From NCBI GenBank assembly GCA_014584305.1, contig JACTND010000239.1:1-36162 (forward strand): DNA of 36,162 nucleotides. Reading direction: 5' to 3'. Below the pieces are notes generated by a model. It was not told the origin of the DNA and searched no databases. It worked only from the letters and a program-made list of their open reading frames with translations. This document shows positions 1 to 8,014 of this stretch, one piece after another; position 1 is the stretch's first letter, and the number at the start of each line of letters is the position of its first letter. Both the position numbers and the translations under genes were made by a program. Origin of the DNA: Planctomycetota bacterium (lineage in GTDB: Bacteria; Planctomycetota; Planctomycetia; Pirellulales; Pirellulaceae).

Positions 1-1
1 G

Positions 2-128
2 TTGCTCGGTGCTACGAAGCTATGTGGGAGTTTCTTTTCCTCAACTCGCGAACGCTTGCAAGAGTTGGCTCAACAAAAGGGTCGACACCATTTAGACAAC
101 CTTGTTCCGATCAAGAAAGTAGAGTGAC
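2..128 (+). CDS. Possible C-terminal end of a gene entering from the left
   Basis: Frame 2 is open from the window edge to a TGA at about 126-128 and gives 41 residues, including LQELAQQKGRHHLDN and a lysine-rich end (IKKVE). The composition looks more protein-like than the other frames here, so this may be the tail of a larger gene. I do not recognise the family. It could also be chance, because the piece is short. Nothing convincing is seen between it and the MurB-like gene, apart from a short direct repeat (TGACTTTG) near 345-362. Confidence 0.3.
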
Positions 129-360
129 CTTCGACCGAGTTGGCACTCAACGAATATCTCACACTAGATAACGCAAATCTACGCTTCTCATGATTTGCGG
201 TGGAGCTTGGACGAGCATTGAAGCTCGAAAACGCTACCTTGTCTTGTGCGCGCAGTGCCGCATCTCGTGACTCGATCATATTGACTGAGCGTCCCGGCTG
301 CAATTGACGAAATGGAAACCTGTAAAAACAATAATGCCTGTCCTTTGTGACTTTGTGACT

Positions 361-1239
361 TTACCAGAGGTCGAGGGAGAGAGCAAGGTCGAGGGAGAGA
401 CGGTCGTGGACTTGAGTACGAACTAGCTCGATTAATCGCAGCACGTCAGCGGCTTTCGCGCCGGGATGAGCGATGAAGAAATTGGGGTTGCGGTCAAACA
501 GCTCGACCCGGCCCATTTGCGTTCCTTTAAGTCCCGCGCGTTCAATCAATTCACCGGCCAACTCGCCGGCATGATTTTTGAAGACATAGGCGCAGGGATC
601 CGCCATCGTCGGCTGCTGGGCGCGTTTGACGATCCACAACTTTTGCAATCGGCGTGTCAAGTCGCCGGCCGTGTCGCGCGGAAATCGAAACGTTGCTTCT
701 ACAATGGCTAATTCATTGAGGCTGCTGGAACCATAGGAAAATGACAGCGCATCAGACTCGCGGATCGCTTGACATCCGGATCTCGTCACGACGGTGGCGC
801 GGACCACCCATCGGCCGATGTCGTGGCCACCGGCTCCTGAGTTGCCATGTAAGGCGCCGCCGACTGTTCCTGGGATACCAACTAGATGGTGGGCCCCAGC
901 CAAATTCTCGCGGACGGTAGCAGATACGAAATGCGGGAGACTCACACCGCCGCCGACAGTGACCAACTCACCATCAATCATCAGGTGAGAAAAGGCCGGT
1001 GCGGACAAGTGCAGAACCACTCCGGCCACGCCTTCATCGCGAACTAGCACATTCGATCCGCCTCCGATCAGGCGCATCGTTACGCCTTGCACCTCACAAC
1101 GGCGAACTACCTCACACAATTCATCCACGGTCGTCGGTTCAACAAAGTACTCGGCCACGCCGCCGATCCGTAAACTGGTGTACGGAGCGAGAGGTTCGTT
1201 TTCGCGTACAATATGTTCTAGTCCTGTGAACAATGACAT
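361..1239 (-). CDS. murB: MurB-like UDP-N-acetylenolpyruvoylglucosamine reductase, catalytic residues altered
   Basis: The fold is that of MurB, the FAD enzyme that reduces UDP-GlcNAc-enolpyruvate to UDP-MurNAc in the cytoplasm during peptidoglycan synthesis. At 292 aa it has type II length. FAD-binding elements are clear: GGGSNVLVRDEGV near residue 60 and GIPGTVGGALHGNSGAGG near residue 122. The C-terminal AGLKG motif is also present. The active site looks abnormal. The usual YRxSxF motif reads SYGSSSL, so Arg has become Gly. The usual G(S/C)xFKNP reads AYVFKNH, so the proton-donating Ser/Cys is Tyr and the Pro is His. The C-terminal catalytic Glu appears to be Asp inside a duplicated LSLDLA/LSLDLW tail. 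It may be a non-catalytic paralogue or a degenerating copy. It stands alone and is divergent from the RlmM-like gene, not in a mur/dcw cluster. The start is an ATG at 1239. Family assignment is firm; activity is doubtful. Confidence 0.85.
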   Translation of the reverse strand: MSLFTGLEHIVRENEPLAPYTSLRIGGVAEYFVEPTTVDELCEVVRRCEVQGVTMRLIGGGSNVLVRDEGVAGVVLHLSAPAFSHLMIDGELVTVGGGVSLPHFVSATVRENLAGAHHLVGIPGTVGGALHGNSGAGGHDIGRWVVRATVVTRSGCQAIRESDALSFSYGSSSLNELAIVEATFRFPRDTAGDLTRRLQKLWIVKRAQQPTMADPCAYVFKNHAGELAGELIERAGLKGTQMGRVELFDRNPNFFIAHPGAKAADVLRLIELVRTQVHDRLSLDLALSLDLW

Positions 1240-1458
1240 AGTTAGGCCACTCCGCGATATCGAACGGACTTGTCTATTGATTTTCCGCGGGTCTATCGTA
1301 ACCGAAGTGGCCTTGATGGTTGAGTGGCCATGACCCGTTTTCGTTTTCAGGTCACGAGACCGATAGTGAAGGCTGCCGCATCTGTCATTCGATGCTAGAA
1401 TGGATGGTAAAGAAACGCGAGCACCTCCCTGTTCCCGAAAGTATCATTTGTGCCCAAT

Positions 1459-2595
1459 ATGTCTGAGTTTTTCTTTGTCGTCTGCCAAGTGGGCGCGGAG
1501 TCCACATGCAAGGGCGAAGTTGAACAACAATTTCCCGGCGCCAAATTGGCGTTTTCGCGTCCGGGATTCGTCACTTTCAAACAGGCAGACAAACGTTTCG
1601 ACCAGGGAGCTTTCATACTGGAATCGACGTTCATTCGCACGTGGGGTCTCTCACTGGAGCGGATCACGGGAAACGATGGAATGAAGCTTGCCGAACGCGT
1701 GGCAGTTCTGGCCGCCGAAGTCGGCGCCCAAGCGATTCATGTTTGGCAGCGGGACCAGTCCTTGCCTGGCGATGGTGGTTATGAACCATTCAACACGCCC
1801 CTCGCGCACCAACTCGGTGCAGTGATTAGTGCAAAGACGGAGGCGCATTCTGGGCAGGCGTTGCTTGTCAATCGAAAGGCTAAATCAGGAAGCTTGGTTC
1901 TCGATGTCGTACTTGTCGAACCAAACGAATGGTGGATTGGATGGCATCGCGTGCAAGTAACGGCTCAGCAATGGCCGGGGGGGGTCCCACCGCAAATTCG
2001 TCGGCAATCAGTCGTCAGCCGAGCCTATTACAAAATGGCGGAAACCGTGTTATGGGGTCGCCTGCCGATACGGGCGGGTGACGTATGCGTGGAACTGGGG
2101 AGTGCACCGGGGGGCGCCGCACAATGTTTGCTCAACATGGGTGCAAAAGTGCTGGCTGTTGACCCGGCAGAACTTGACGCGGATCTGTTACAAACGCCGG
2201 GGCTTACTCACTTGCGAATGCGCAGCCGCGAGGTTCCGCGCAACCTATTGCGTCAAGCTCGTTGGTTGTTTGCCGACCTGAATGTTGCGCCAAGTTATAC
2301 GTTGTCAGCCGTGGAAGATCTGGTGAAGAATCGCAAGACACACTTTGTCGGAGTAGGCCTGACCCTGAAACTCACCGATTGGAAACTTGCTGCGGAAATC
2401 GATACTTTTCGCGAGCGCGTCAAGTCATGGGGATTTCAAGTCGTCAGGACGAGGCAGTTGGCCTTCAATCGGCGAGAAGTATGTCTCGTTGGGTTGCGCG
2501 ACAAGTTTCAGGCGCGGCTAAGCTATTTGCAGTCTCGGCGCCGAAAGGCGCACAAAAAAACACGCGCTACTGGGGCGCGTGTTTCGAAAGATTGA
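1459..2595 (+). CDS. rlmM: RlmM-like 2'-O-ribose RNA methyltransferase (THUMP + FtsJ/RrmJ fold)
   Basis: This is probably a SAM-dependent 2'-O-ribose methyltransferase of 23S rRNA; E. coli RlmM modifies C2498. The N-terminal ~170 residues resemble a THUMP-type RNA-binding region, and the C-terminal half is a Rossmann methyltransferase with SAM loop VCVELGSAPGGAAQ near residue 215. The K-D-K-E tetrad of the RrmJ/RlmM class can be placed: Lys in SRAYYK (~191), Asp in FADLN (~271), Lys in LTLKL (~302) and Glu in NRREVC (~339). Length (378 aa) is close to E. coli RlmM (366). The ATG at 1459 is chosen; an in-frame GTG three codons upstream is possible. The 3' end also encodes a hairpin that looks like the terminator of the convergent gene. 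The exact target nucleotide is inferred from the family. Confidence 0.85.
   Translation: MSEFFFVVCQVGAESTCKGEVEQQFPGAKLAFSRPGFVTFKQADKRFDQGAFILESTFIRTWGLSLERITGNDGMKLAERVAVLAAEVGAQAIHVWQRDQSLPGDGGYEPFNTPLAHQLGAVISAKTEAHSGQALLVNRKAKSGSLVLDVVLVEPNEWWIGWHRVQVTAQQWPGGVPPQIRRQSVVSRAYYKMAETVLWGRLPIRAGDVCVELGSAPGGAAQCLLNMGAKVLAVDPAELDADLLQTPGLTHLRMRSREVPRNLLRQARWLFADLNVAPSYTLSAVEDLVKNRKTHFVGVGLTLKLTDWKLAAEIDTFRERVKSWGFQVVRTRQLAFNRREVCLVGLRDKFQARLSYLQSRRRKAHKKTRATGARVSKD
2554..2584 (-). terminator. Rho-independent terminator of the convergent minus-strand gene, inside rlmM
   Basis: A perfect 10-bp stem (AAACACGCGC at 2558-2567 with GCGCGTGTTT at 2575-2584) has a 7-nt loop. Read on the minus strand it is followed directly by a run of seven T. 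It lies 30 bp past the stop of the minus-strand gene at 2614-3282, so it most likely ends that transcript. It sits wholly within the last codons of rlmM. Confidence 0.8.
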
Positions 2596-2613
2596 GATCA
2601 ACACAATGACGAA

Positions 2614-3282
2614 TCAACGTCCGCCATCATCTTGGCCTTGCGATCCGCCGTTGCCATCGTCCTTTTGTTGGTCGTCCTTTTTGCCTTCCTCGCCTTGAGC
2701 CGCATCATCGGCTTGTTTCGATTCGCCCTCACCTTTGGCGTCGTCTTCTTTGTTGCCCTCCCCATCCTTTTTGCCTTCGTCGGTTTTCTCGTCGCCTGTT
2801 TTTTCTTCGTCCTGGTTGGCTTCGACCGCCTGATCATTTTGCCGCGAGGGAGGCGGGCCGCCCATTCCGCCCAATTGGAATGGGATGTTGTCCGGATCAA
2901 ACTCTCCGCGAACCACCTTTGGCATTACCGTATCACGTGTTTGTTCTTGGGTAGAGAACTTGAACAACGTGCCGTTTTTGAAAACAACCCAAACGGGTGT
3001 GCCTTGTTGGAAAGGCAAAACGCGTGGCATGCGGTATTCTTCAATTACCAATTCCGTTCCTTCGACAGCAGTGGTCTTGATGGGGCCTCGACCGATTACC
3101 TTTTGAACATCTGCACGGCTGGTTTCATCTTTGGATTTCAGCGATAACGTACCCAACTCTTCGATAATCTGATTTCCTTTCGGAACCATAACATACCAGT
3201 CGTACGCGAACAAACCAGAAACAGCAATGAGGATGACTACCAAAATGGATATTCTCACTGCAAAACCTGAACTTGCGACCAT
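2614..3282 (-). CDS. Membrane-anchored protein with a long charged low-complexity tail
   Basis: This 222-residue protein has one N-terminal membrane segment (about residues 7-27, VRISILVVILIAVSGLFAYD). A globular part of roughly 110 residues follows (DVQKVIGRGP, then VIEEYRMPR and VWVVFKNGTLFKFS). From about residue 145 there is a tail of ~75 residues made almost only of Glu, Asp, Lys, Gln, Gly and Ala. The DVxxxIGxxP...YxxP...VxFxxG pattern is faintly like the SmpA/BamE fold, but that is only a suggestion. The ATG at 3282 is preferred because GGGAG lies 11 nt upstream; a TTG at 3291 is too close to it. Terminator-like DNA follows inside rlmM. The function is unknown. The tail could be a disordered, ion- or envelope-binding region. 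Confidence 0.8.
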   Translation of the reverse strand: MVASSGFAVRISILVVILIAVSGLFAYDWYVMVPKGNQIIEELGTLSLKSKDETSRADVQKVIGRGPIKTTAVEGTELVIEEYRMPRVLPFQQGTPVWVVFKNGTLFKFSTQEQTRDTVMPKVVRGEFDPDNIPFQLGGMGGPPPSRQNDQAVEANQDEEKTGDEKTDEGKKDGEGNKEDDAKGEGESKQADDAAQGEEGKKDDQQKDDGNGGSQGQDDGGR

Positions 3283-3512
3283 AGTCTTCAATTCTCCCGA
3301 ATAAACGATTCACAAATACTCAACGAACCCTCACTGGGGCAACGTGTCGGCGCAACGTATTGGCTTATGATATCACCCAGACAAACCATTCGCGACTGCT
3401 GATAACGGTGTTTTTTGTACCAATTGGAAGAGACGCCATCTGACTGGGAAATATTCCCAACTATTCGTCAAAATGTGAAACACCGCCTTGCCTAGTGTTT
3501 GGTCCGCAATTT
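3283..3512. other. Intergenic stretch between fabI end and the charged-tail gene
   Basis: About 230 bp lie upstream of the charged-tail gene and downstream of fabI, both on the minus strand. No ORF here is convincing. It must hold the promoter of the charged-tail gene, but I could not assign -35/-10 boxes. No clear terminator hairpin follows fabI. Confidence 0.4.
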
Positions 3513-4361
3513 CTACGACTTGGCGGCAGCCAACTGATTACCTTTGACTTGGAGGAGGTCCAACATTCGGCCCGGCGATCCCATCGCGTTGTAACCGCCA
3601 TCCAAGTGGAGAATCTCGCCCGTGATCCCGTCAGCCATATCCGACAACAGAAACGCGCCGACACGGCCCGCTTCCTCGTGCGTGATATTGCGACCCAAGG
3701 GGGACATGTGTTCATAGAGATACTGCATGTCGCCAACGCCGGCGGCGCTCCCCGCCAAGGTTTTCAACGGCCCGGCGCTGAGCGCATTGACGCGGATCCC
3801 GCGCGGCCCCAAGTCAAACGCCAAATAGCGGACTGCCGCTTCCAAAGCCGCCTTACAAATTCCCATTACGTTGTAGCCCGGCACGCATTTTTCGCCGCCG
3901 AAGTAACTCATCGTTGCGACCGCTGCCCGCTCATTCATAATCTCTTGCGCAGCGGCACTCAACGCGAGCAGACTATAGACGCTGATATCCATCGCCATAC
4001 GAAACCCATCGCGACTCGTTCGGATCGTTTCCCTTTGGAGATCGGTTCGATCGGCATAGGCGATGGAATGCAGCAGGAAATCGATACTGCCGAAATGATC
4101 CGCAGTTGTCGCCACTACCTGCTCAATCTGTTGGTCATGCTGCACGTCTAGGGGGACGAGAAACTTGGCTTGAGGCCAACCTTCGATACACTTTTCAACG
4201 CGCCGCCGGCTTTTTTGCTTTTCGTCGTCTGGGCGATCCGGTAAATGGGTAAAGCCACATTCTCCACCTTGTTGCATGATCTGTTGCGCGATGGCCCACG
4301 CGATGGACCGGTCATTCGCCACGCCGACAATCAAGCCTTTTTTGCCTTCGAACAAACCCAT
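3513..4361 (-). CDS. fabI: Enoyl-[acyl-carrier-protein] reductase (NADH), FabI type
   Basis: FabI reduces trans-2-enoyl-ACP to acyl-ACP, the last step of each cycle of type II fatty-acid synthesis in the cytoplasm. It belongs to the short-chain dehydrogenase superfamily. The N-terminal GLIVGVANDRSIAWAIA is the FabI cofactor signature (GxxxxxSxxxxxA). The catalytic pair Tyr-x6-Lys appears as YNVMGICK (Tyr163, Lys170), with the second conserved Tyr in MSYFGG (~153). The substrate loop reads AGPLKTLAGSAAGVG, close to canonical. The C-terminus has GEILHLDGGYNAMG. At 282 aa it is slightly longer than E. coli FabI (262). The ATG at 4361 follows GGGGGA. The gene is divergent from the sigma-54 activator with about 220 bp between them. 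Confidence 0.95.
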   Translation of the reverse strand: MGLFEGKKGLIVGVANDRSIAWAIAQQIMQQGGECGFTHLPDRPDDEKQKSRRRVEKCIEGWPQAKFLVPLDVQHDQQIEQVVATTADHFGSIDFLLHSIAYADRTDLQRETIRTSRDGFRMAMDISVYSLLALSAAAQEIMNERAAVATMSYFGGEKCVPGYNVMGICKAALEAAVRYLAFDLGPRGIRVNALSAGPLKTLAGSAAGVGDMQYLYEHMSPLGRNITHEEAGRVGAFLLSDMADGITGEILHLDGGYNAMGSPGRMLDLLQVKGNQLAAAKS

Positions 4362-4581
4362 CAATCGATCCCCCTGAATTGATGAACAACGACAATTTGA
4401 CTACGCTTACGTTTCGTGGAAACCGTGAACTGGCTGTCAATGGCCACGTGCACGGATTGACGACTTGGATAAACTCTCGGGTATGACCAGCAGCGATCGT
4501 TTTCCCCACTGACTCAAAGTCGCTCAGTTTACACCGAAATATTGGTAATAGTCAGTAGGGTCAGCAAACGGCGGAACCGCG

Positions 4582-6513
4582 ATGAAACCGGCAGACGTGG
4601 CGGCACAGGAAAAATGGACCAGTCAGCTGGTTCCCCGTTTGGTGGAAATTGCCGGACAACCGTTGTCTTTAGAGGCTTTTGCAGCCGCAGCACTGCAAGT
4701 TGTCGCGCACCTCAGCAGCGTACAGTCTTGGACGATCGTCCAGGGTACCAAAGGCCAATGGAGGGTCTTGGCGACGACACAATCTCGATCGGACAAACTA
4801 CCCATCGATCTGTTAAGCGACGTGCTGGATAGCGGCCAAATCCAGACGCGAACCGTGGACGCACTTCCCTGTTCTGCTGCCCCGCTCAAATGGTATTCCG
4901 GTGAAGGCTGTTTGCTGTCGGTGACGGGAGACGTGGAACAGGATGAACTAACCGCTGCTGCCTCCGCATTGGGCCTGGTGCAAAAAATTGTGTCCCGCAT
5001 CTCTACGCAGACTCGCCGCGCGGATCGATTGCAAGCGCTGTTGAACGTAACCGCCGACTGGAACCAAGGTGAGCAGTTGGATCGGTTGCTGGAACGTATC
5101 GCACAGTCCAGCACTCAATTGTTGGAGGCGGAACGCGCCAGTATTTTTCTGATTGACTCCGTCCGCAACATGCTCGTCGGTAAACCCGCACTCGGAGTCG
5201 CAACGGGCGAATTGCTGATTCCTATTGACGCCGGAGTGGTGGGACGGGCCATCGCCACTGGTTTAACCCACCGCGTGGACGACGACATAGCCTTCGAGCA
5301 GGCGATGGTGGATCGGCAAGTTGACCAACAACTCAACTTTCAAACGCGCTCCTTGCTCTGCGTTCCGATGCGCGACTCGCAGGGCAAAATCATTGGCGCC
5401 TTCGAGCTAATTAATAAGCGGAGTGGCCGCTTCAGCGATGAGGACGAGTTGGATTTGCAGGAGTTAGCCATTCATGCAGCGGCCGCGATTGAGAACAGTC
5501 GCCGCGTTGAGCAACTTGTCCTGTCGCGCCAACAGATCACCGACCAGGCGGCAGAACAAGTCCAGTTGATTGGCAACGCACCAAGCATCATTAAGATTCG
5601 CGAAACGATCGGCCGAATCGCCCCTACGGAATTAGCAGTGTTGATCACAGGTGAAAACGGAACTGGCAAGGAAATTGTTGCGCAGATGATCCATTATCTG
5701 AGCCATCGGCGCGACCAGGTAATGGTGGCCGTCAACTGCGCAGCCATCGCGGAAACACTGCTGGAAAGCGAGTTATTCGGCCACGAAAAAGGGGCCTTTA
5801 CCGACGCCCACCAACGGCGGCAGGGGAAATTCGAATTAGCCAGTCGCGGCACGCTGTTCTTGGACGAAATCGGCGATATGAGCCTGGCAGGGCAGGCGAA
5901 ATTGTTGAGGGTATTGGAAGAGAAGGTCGTGGTCCGCGTCGGAGGCTCTACGCCCATTCCCACCCACGCCCGGGTGGTCGCCGCGACTAATCAGAATTTG
6001 GCTCAACTCGTTCGCGATCGCAAGTTCCGGGAGGATTTGTATTTTCGCTTGAATGTAATGACGATTGAGGTTCCACCGTTGCGCGATCGGGGGGAGGACG
6101 TCGTCGCATTAGCTGAGCATTTCTTGCGACTATTTTCCATCAATGTCCGCCGCCGTCCCCCACATCTGTCAGCGGCGGCGCACAAACGCTTACTGGCCCA
6201 CGCCTGGCCAGGAAACGTTCGCGAGCTCCGCAACATGATGGAACGACTTGTTTATCTGACAACCGGCGATACGATCCATGGTGATGACTTGCCGTTCATT
6301 TCTGCGCCGACGCGACAAGACGAACAGCAATCCTACGATGGCATGACCTTGGCAGCCGCGACGGACCAGTTTCAAACGGATTTTATCAAACGTCAAATTC
6401 AGTTCGCGCGCGGCAATGTGACTGAGGCCGCCAGCCGGATGGGGCTGCACCGCTCTAACCTCTATCGCAAAATGCGCCAGCTCGGCATCGAAAGTCAGGA
6501 TTCGGGTCCATGA
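4582..6513 (+). CDS. GAF-domain sigma-54-dependent transcriptional activator
   Basis: This is an NtrC-like bacterial enhancer-binding protein that remodels sigma-54 RNA polymerase by ATP hydrolysis. In order it shows an N-terminal region of ~145 residues with no clear motif, a GAF sensor domain (about 148-310, LLEAERASIFLIDS to FELINKRSGRFSDED), a central AAA+ domain (about 325-560) and a Fis-type helix-turn-helix (about 600-640, EAASRMGLHRSNLYRKMRQLGI). The Walker A is GENGTGKE (~357) and the Walker B is LFLDEIGD (~425). The sigma-54-contact loop reads GAFTDA (~403) instead of GAFTGA. There is no response-regulator receiver domain, so control is probably through a small molecule or partner binding the GAF domain. 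Its stop overlaps the glycerate kinase start (ATGA), so it is probably co-transcribed with the following metabolic genes and may regulate them; that link is inferred. Confidence 0.92.
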   Translation: MKPADVAAQEKWTSQLVPRLVEIAGQPLSLEAFAAAALQVVAHLSSVQSWTIVQGTKGQWRVLATTQSRSDKLPIDLLSDVLDSGQIQTRTVDALPCSAAPLKWYSGEGCLLSVTGDVEQDELTAAASALGLVQKIVSRISTQTRRADRLQALLNVTADWNQGEQLDRLLERIAQSSTQLLEAERASIFLIDSVRNMLVGKPALGVATGELLIPIDAGVVGRAIATGLTHRVDDDIAFEQAMVDRQVDQQLNFQTRSLLCVPMRDSQGKIIGAFELINKRSGRFSDEDELDLQELAIHAAAAIENSRRVEQLVLSRQQITDQAAEQVQLIGNAPSIIKIRETIGRIAPTELAVLITGENGTGKEIVAQMIHYLSHRRDQVMVAVNCAAIAETLLESELFGHEKGAFTDAHQRRQGKFELASRGTLFLDEIGDMSLAGQAKLLRVLEEKVVVRVGGSTPIPTHARVVAATNQNLAQLVRDRKFREDLYFRLNVMTIEVPPLRDRGEDVVALAEHFLRLFSINVRRRPPHLSAAAHKRLLAHAWPGNVRELRNMMERLVYLTTGDTIHGDDLPFISAPTRQDEQQSYDGMTLAAATDQFQTDFIKRQIQFARGNVTEAASRMGLHRSNLYRKMRQLGIESQDSGP

Positions 6514-7928
6514 CCGACGCCACCGCCAAGCCGGCAATGACAGCGGCGATTCCCGCCCGCGTCCGCGCATTGCGCGACGACGCGCAGGCGATCTTTCGTG
6601 CGGCAGTCGATGCCGTCCGCGCGGAGAATCTCGTCGCCGATAATGTCCACGTAGAGAAGAAACATCTGAAGATTGGCAAACTGGTCGTGGATCTTGGAAA
6701 GTTCCAGCGCGTGCTAATCGTGGGTGCGGGAAAAGCCAGCGGCTATATGGCCAAAGCGTTACTGGAACGCCTGGGGCCAGAGATCGCCGCCTCCAAGTCA
6801 ATCAACGGTTGGGTGAACGTTCCGGAAGGTGGCGATCTGGTTTCGCTGCCGCACGTCACGTTGTTTCCGGCGCGCCCAGCGGGAGAGAATCTGCCCACGC
6901 AGAACGTCGTGATTGGGACTCAGCATATTCGCGAATTGATTGCCTCGATGCACAAAGGCGATCTGGCACTGTGCCTGATCTCTGGCGGGGGCTCCGCACT
7001 GTTAGCTCAACCAGTTCCGGGAATTTCGCTCGAGGACAAGCGGCGAGTAAGTCAATTGTTGAGTCAACGCCGCGCCGACATCACCCAGCTCAATCGGGTC
7101 CGTCGGCAGTTAAGTCTGGTGAAAGGAGGTCGGTTGGCCGCCTCGCGGCAGGGGGGACGGTTGATCAGTTTGATCATCTCAGACGTTTTGGGTGACCCGG
7201 TTGAGTTGATCGCATCCGGCCCGACGGCCCCGTCGCCAGACGAGCCACAAGGCGCCCTGGACGTATTTCACGAATTAAAGATTCCCTTGGATGAAGTTCC
7301 GCCTGCTGTCGTGGCGCATTTGCAAGCGTCCGCGGCCACACCGCGGTCGAATGTTACCAACGAATCGTTGTCCGAGGTTCAGAATATCGTGATAGGCAAT
7401 CTGGCGGTCGCTCTGCAGTCGGCTGCCAAATGTGCACAACAATTGGGTTATCAAGTGCATTCTTCGATTCAAGCTGACCGCCGCGAAACAGTGGACGACA
7501 CGGCCCGCTGGATGGCCGCGCAATGGCGCGATGCGCCGCCGGGATTGCATGCGGTGCTTTACGGTGGCGAGCCGGTCATCGATGTGGGGCGAAATCCCGG
7601 TCGAGGGGGACGCAACCAACATCTGGTATTGCAGGTGCTGGATCATATCCTGCGCACGACATCCAGTGATCAGGTTTGTGCACCTCACTCGTGTTTGCTT
7701 TCGGGCGGGACCGATGGCGAAGATGGCAACACGTCGATGGCCGGCGCGTACTGCGATGATTCGTTAATCGCGGAAATGCAGCGACAAGGGGTCAATCCTT
7801 CCCTTTATCTGGACGCGTACAACGCCTTCGATTTCTTTGCGCGCTGTGGTGGCCATGTCGATCTCGGACCAACCCATACGAATGTCGGCGACGTGCGCAT
7901 TTTATTGACTCAGCGAGCACCGCGTTAG
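6510..7928 (+). CDS. Glycerate 2-kinase (MOFRL family)
   Basis: This is a class II glycerate kinase (DUF4147 plus C-terminal MOFRL domain), which converts D-glycerate and ATP to 2-phosphoglycerate. Older annotations call the family hydroxypyruvate reductase (TtuD). Seen here are VGAGKASGYMAKAL (~70), CLISGGGSALL (~155), NRVRRQLSLVKGGRLA (~197), SLIISDVLGDPVELIASGPT (~220), a C-terminal GGRNQHLVLQVL and LSGGTDGEDGNTSMAGA. All are characteristic of the family. Length (472 aa) is typical. Its start overlaps the stop of the sigma-54 activator by 4 nt, suggesting translational coupling. Its product, 2-phosphoglycerate, leads through enolase to PEP, the substrate or product of the dikinase encoded next. 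Confidence 0.92.
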   Translation: MTDATAKPAMTAAIPARVRALRDDAQAIFRAAVDAVRAENLVADNVHVEKKHLKIGKLVVDLGKFQRVLIVGAGKASGYMAKALLERLGPEIAASKSINGWVNVPEGGDLVSLPHVTLFPARPAGENLPTQNVVIGTQHIRELIASMHKGDLALCLISGGGSALLAQPVPGISLEDKRRVSQLLSQRRADITQLNRVRRQLSLVKGGRLAASRQGGRLISLIISDVLGDPVELIASGPTAPSPDEPQGALDVFHELKIPLDEVPPAVVAHLQASAATPRSNVTNESLSEVQNIVIGNLAVALQSAAKCAQQLGYQVHSSIQADRRETVDDTARWMAAQWRDAPPGLHAVLYGGEPVIDVGRNPGRGGRNQHLVLQVLDHILRTTSSDQVCAPHSCLLSGGTDGEDGNTSMAGAYCDDSLIAEMQRQGVNPSLYLDAYNAFDFFARCGGHVDLGPTHTNVGDVRILLTQRAPR

Positions 7929-8014
7929 GCTGCTCGTTCATTGACGAGTTTTGGCGCGAGTGATACATTCCTGGTTTCGGAAGACCGTTCGAAACATAAG
8001 GGAATTTTCGCCGC

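Noticed and set aside
70-303. 77-residue minus-strand ORF at the left edge
   Set aside because: Low-complexity Ser/Arg-rich translation without signal or domain; overlaps the likely tail of a plus-strand gene.
2632-3147. 171-residue plus-strand ORF with a very hydrophobic start
   Set aside because: It is the antisense of the charged tail: Lys/Glu/Asp codons read backwards give Phe/Leu/Val. The minus-strand gene has a ribosome site and a terminator.
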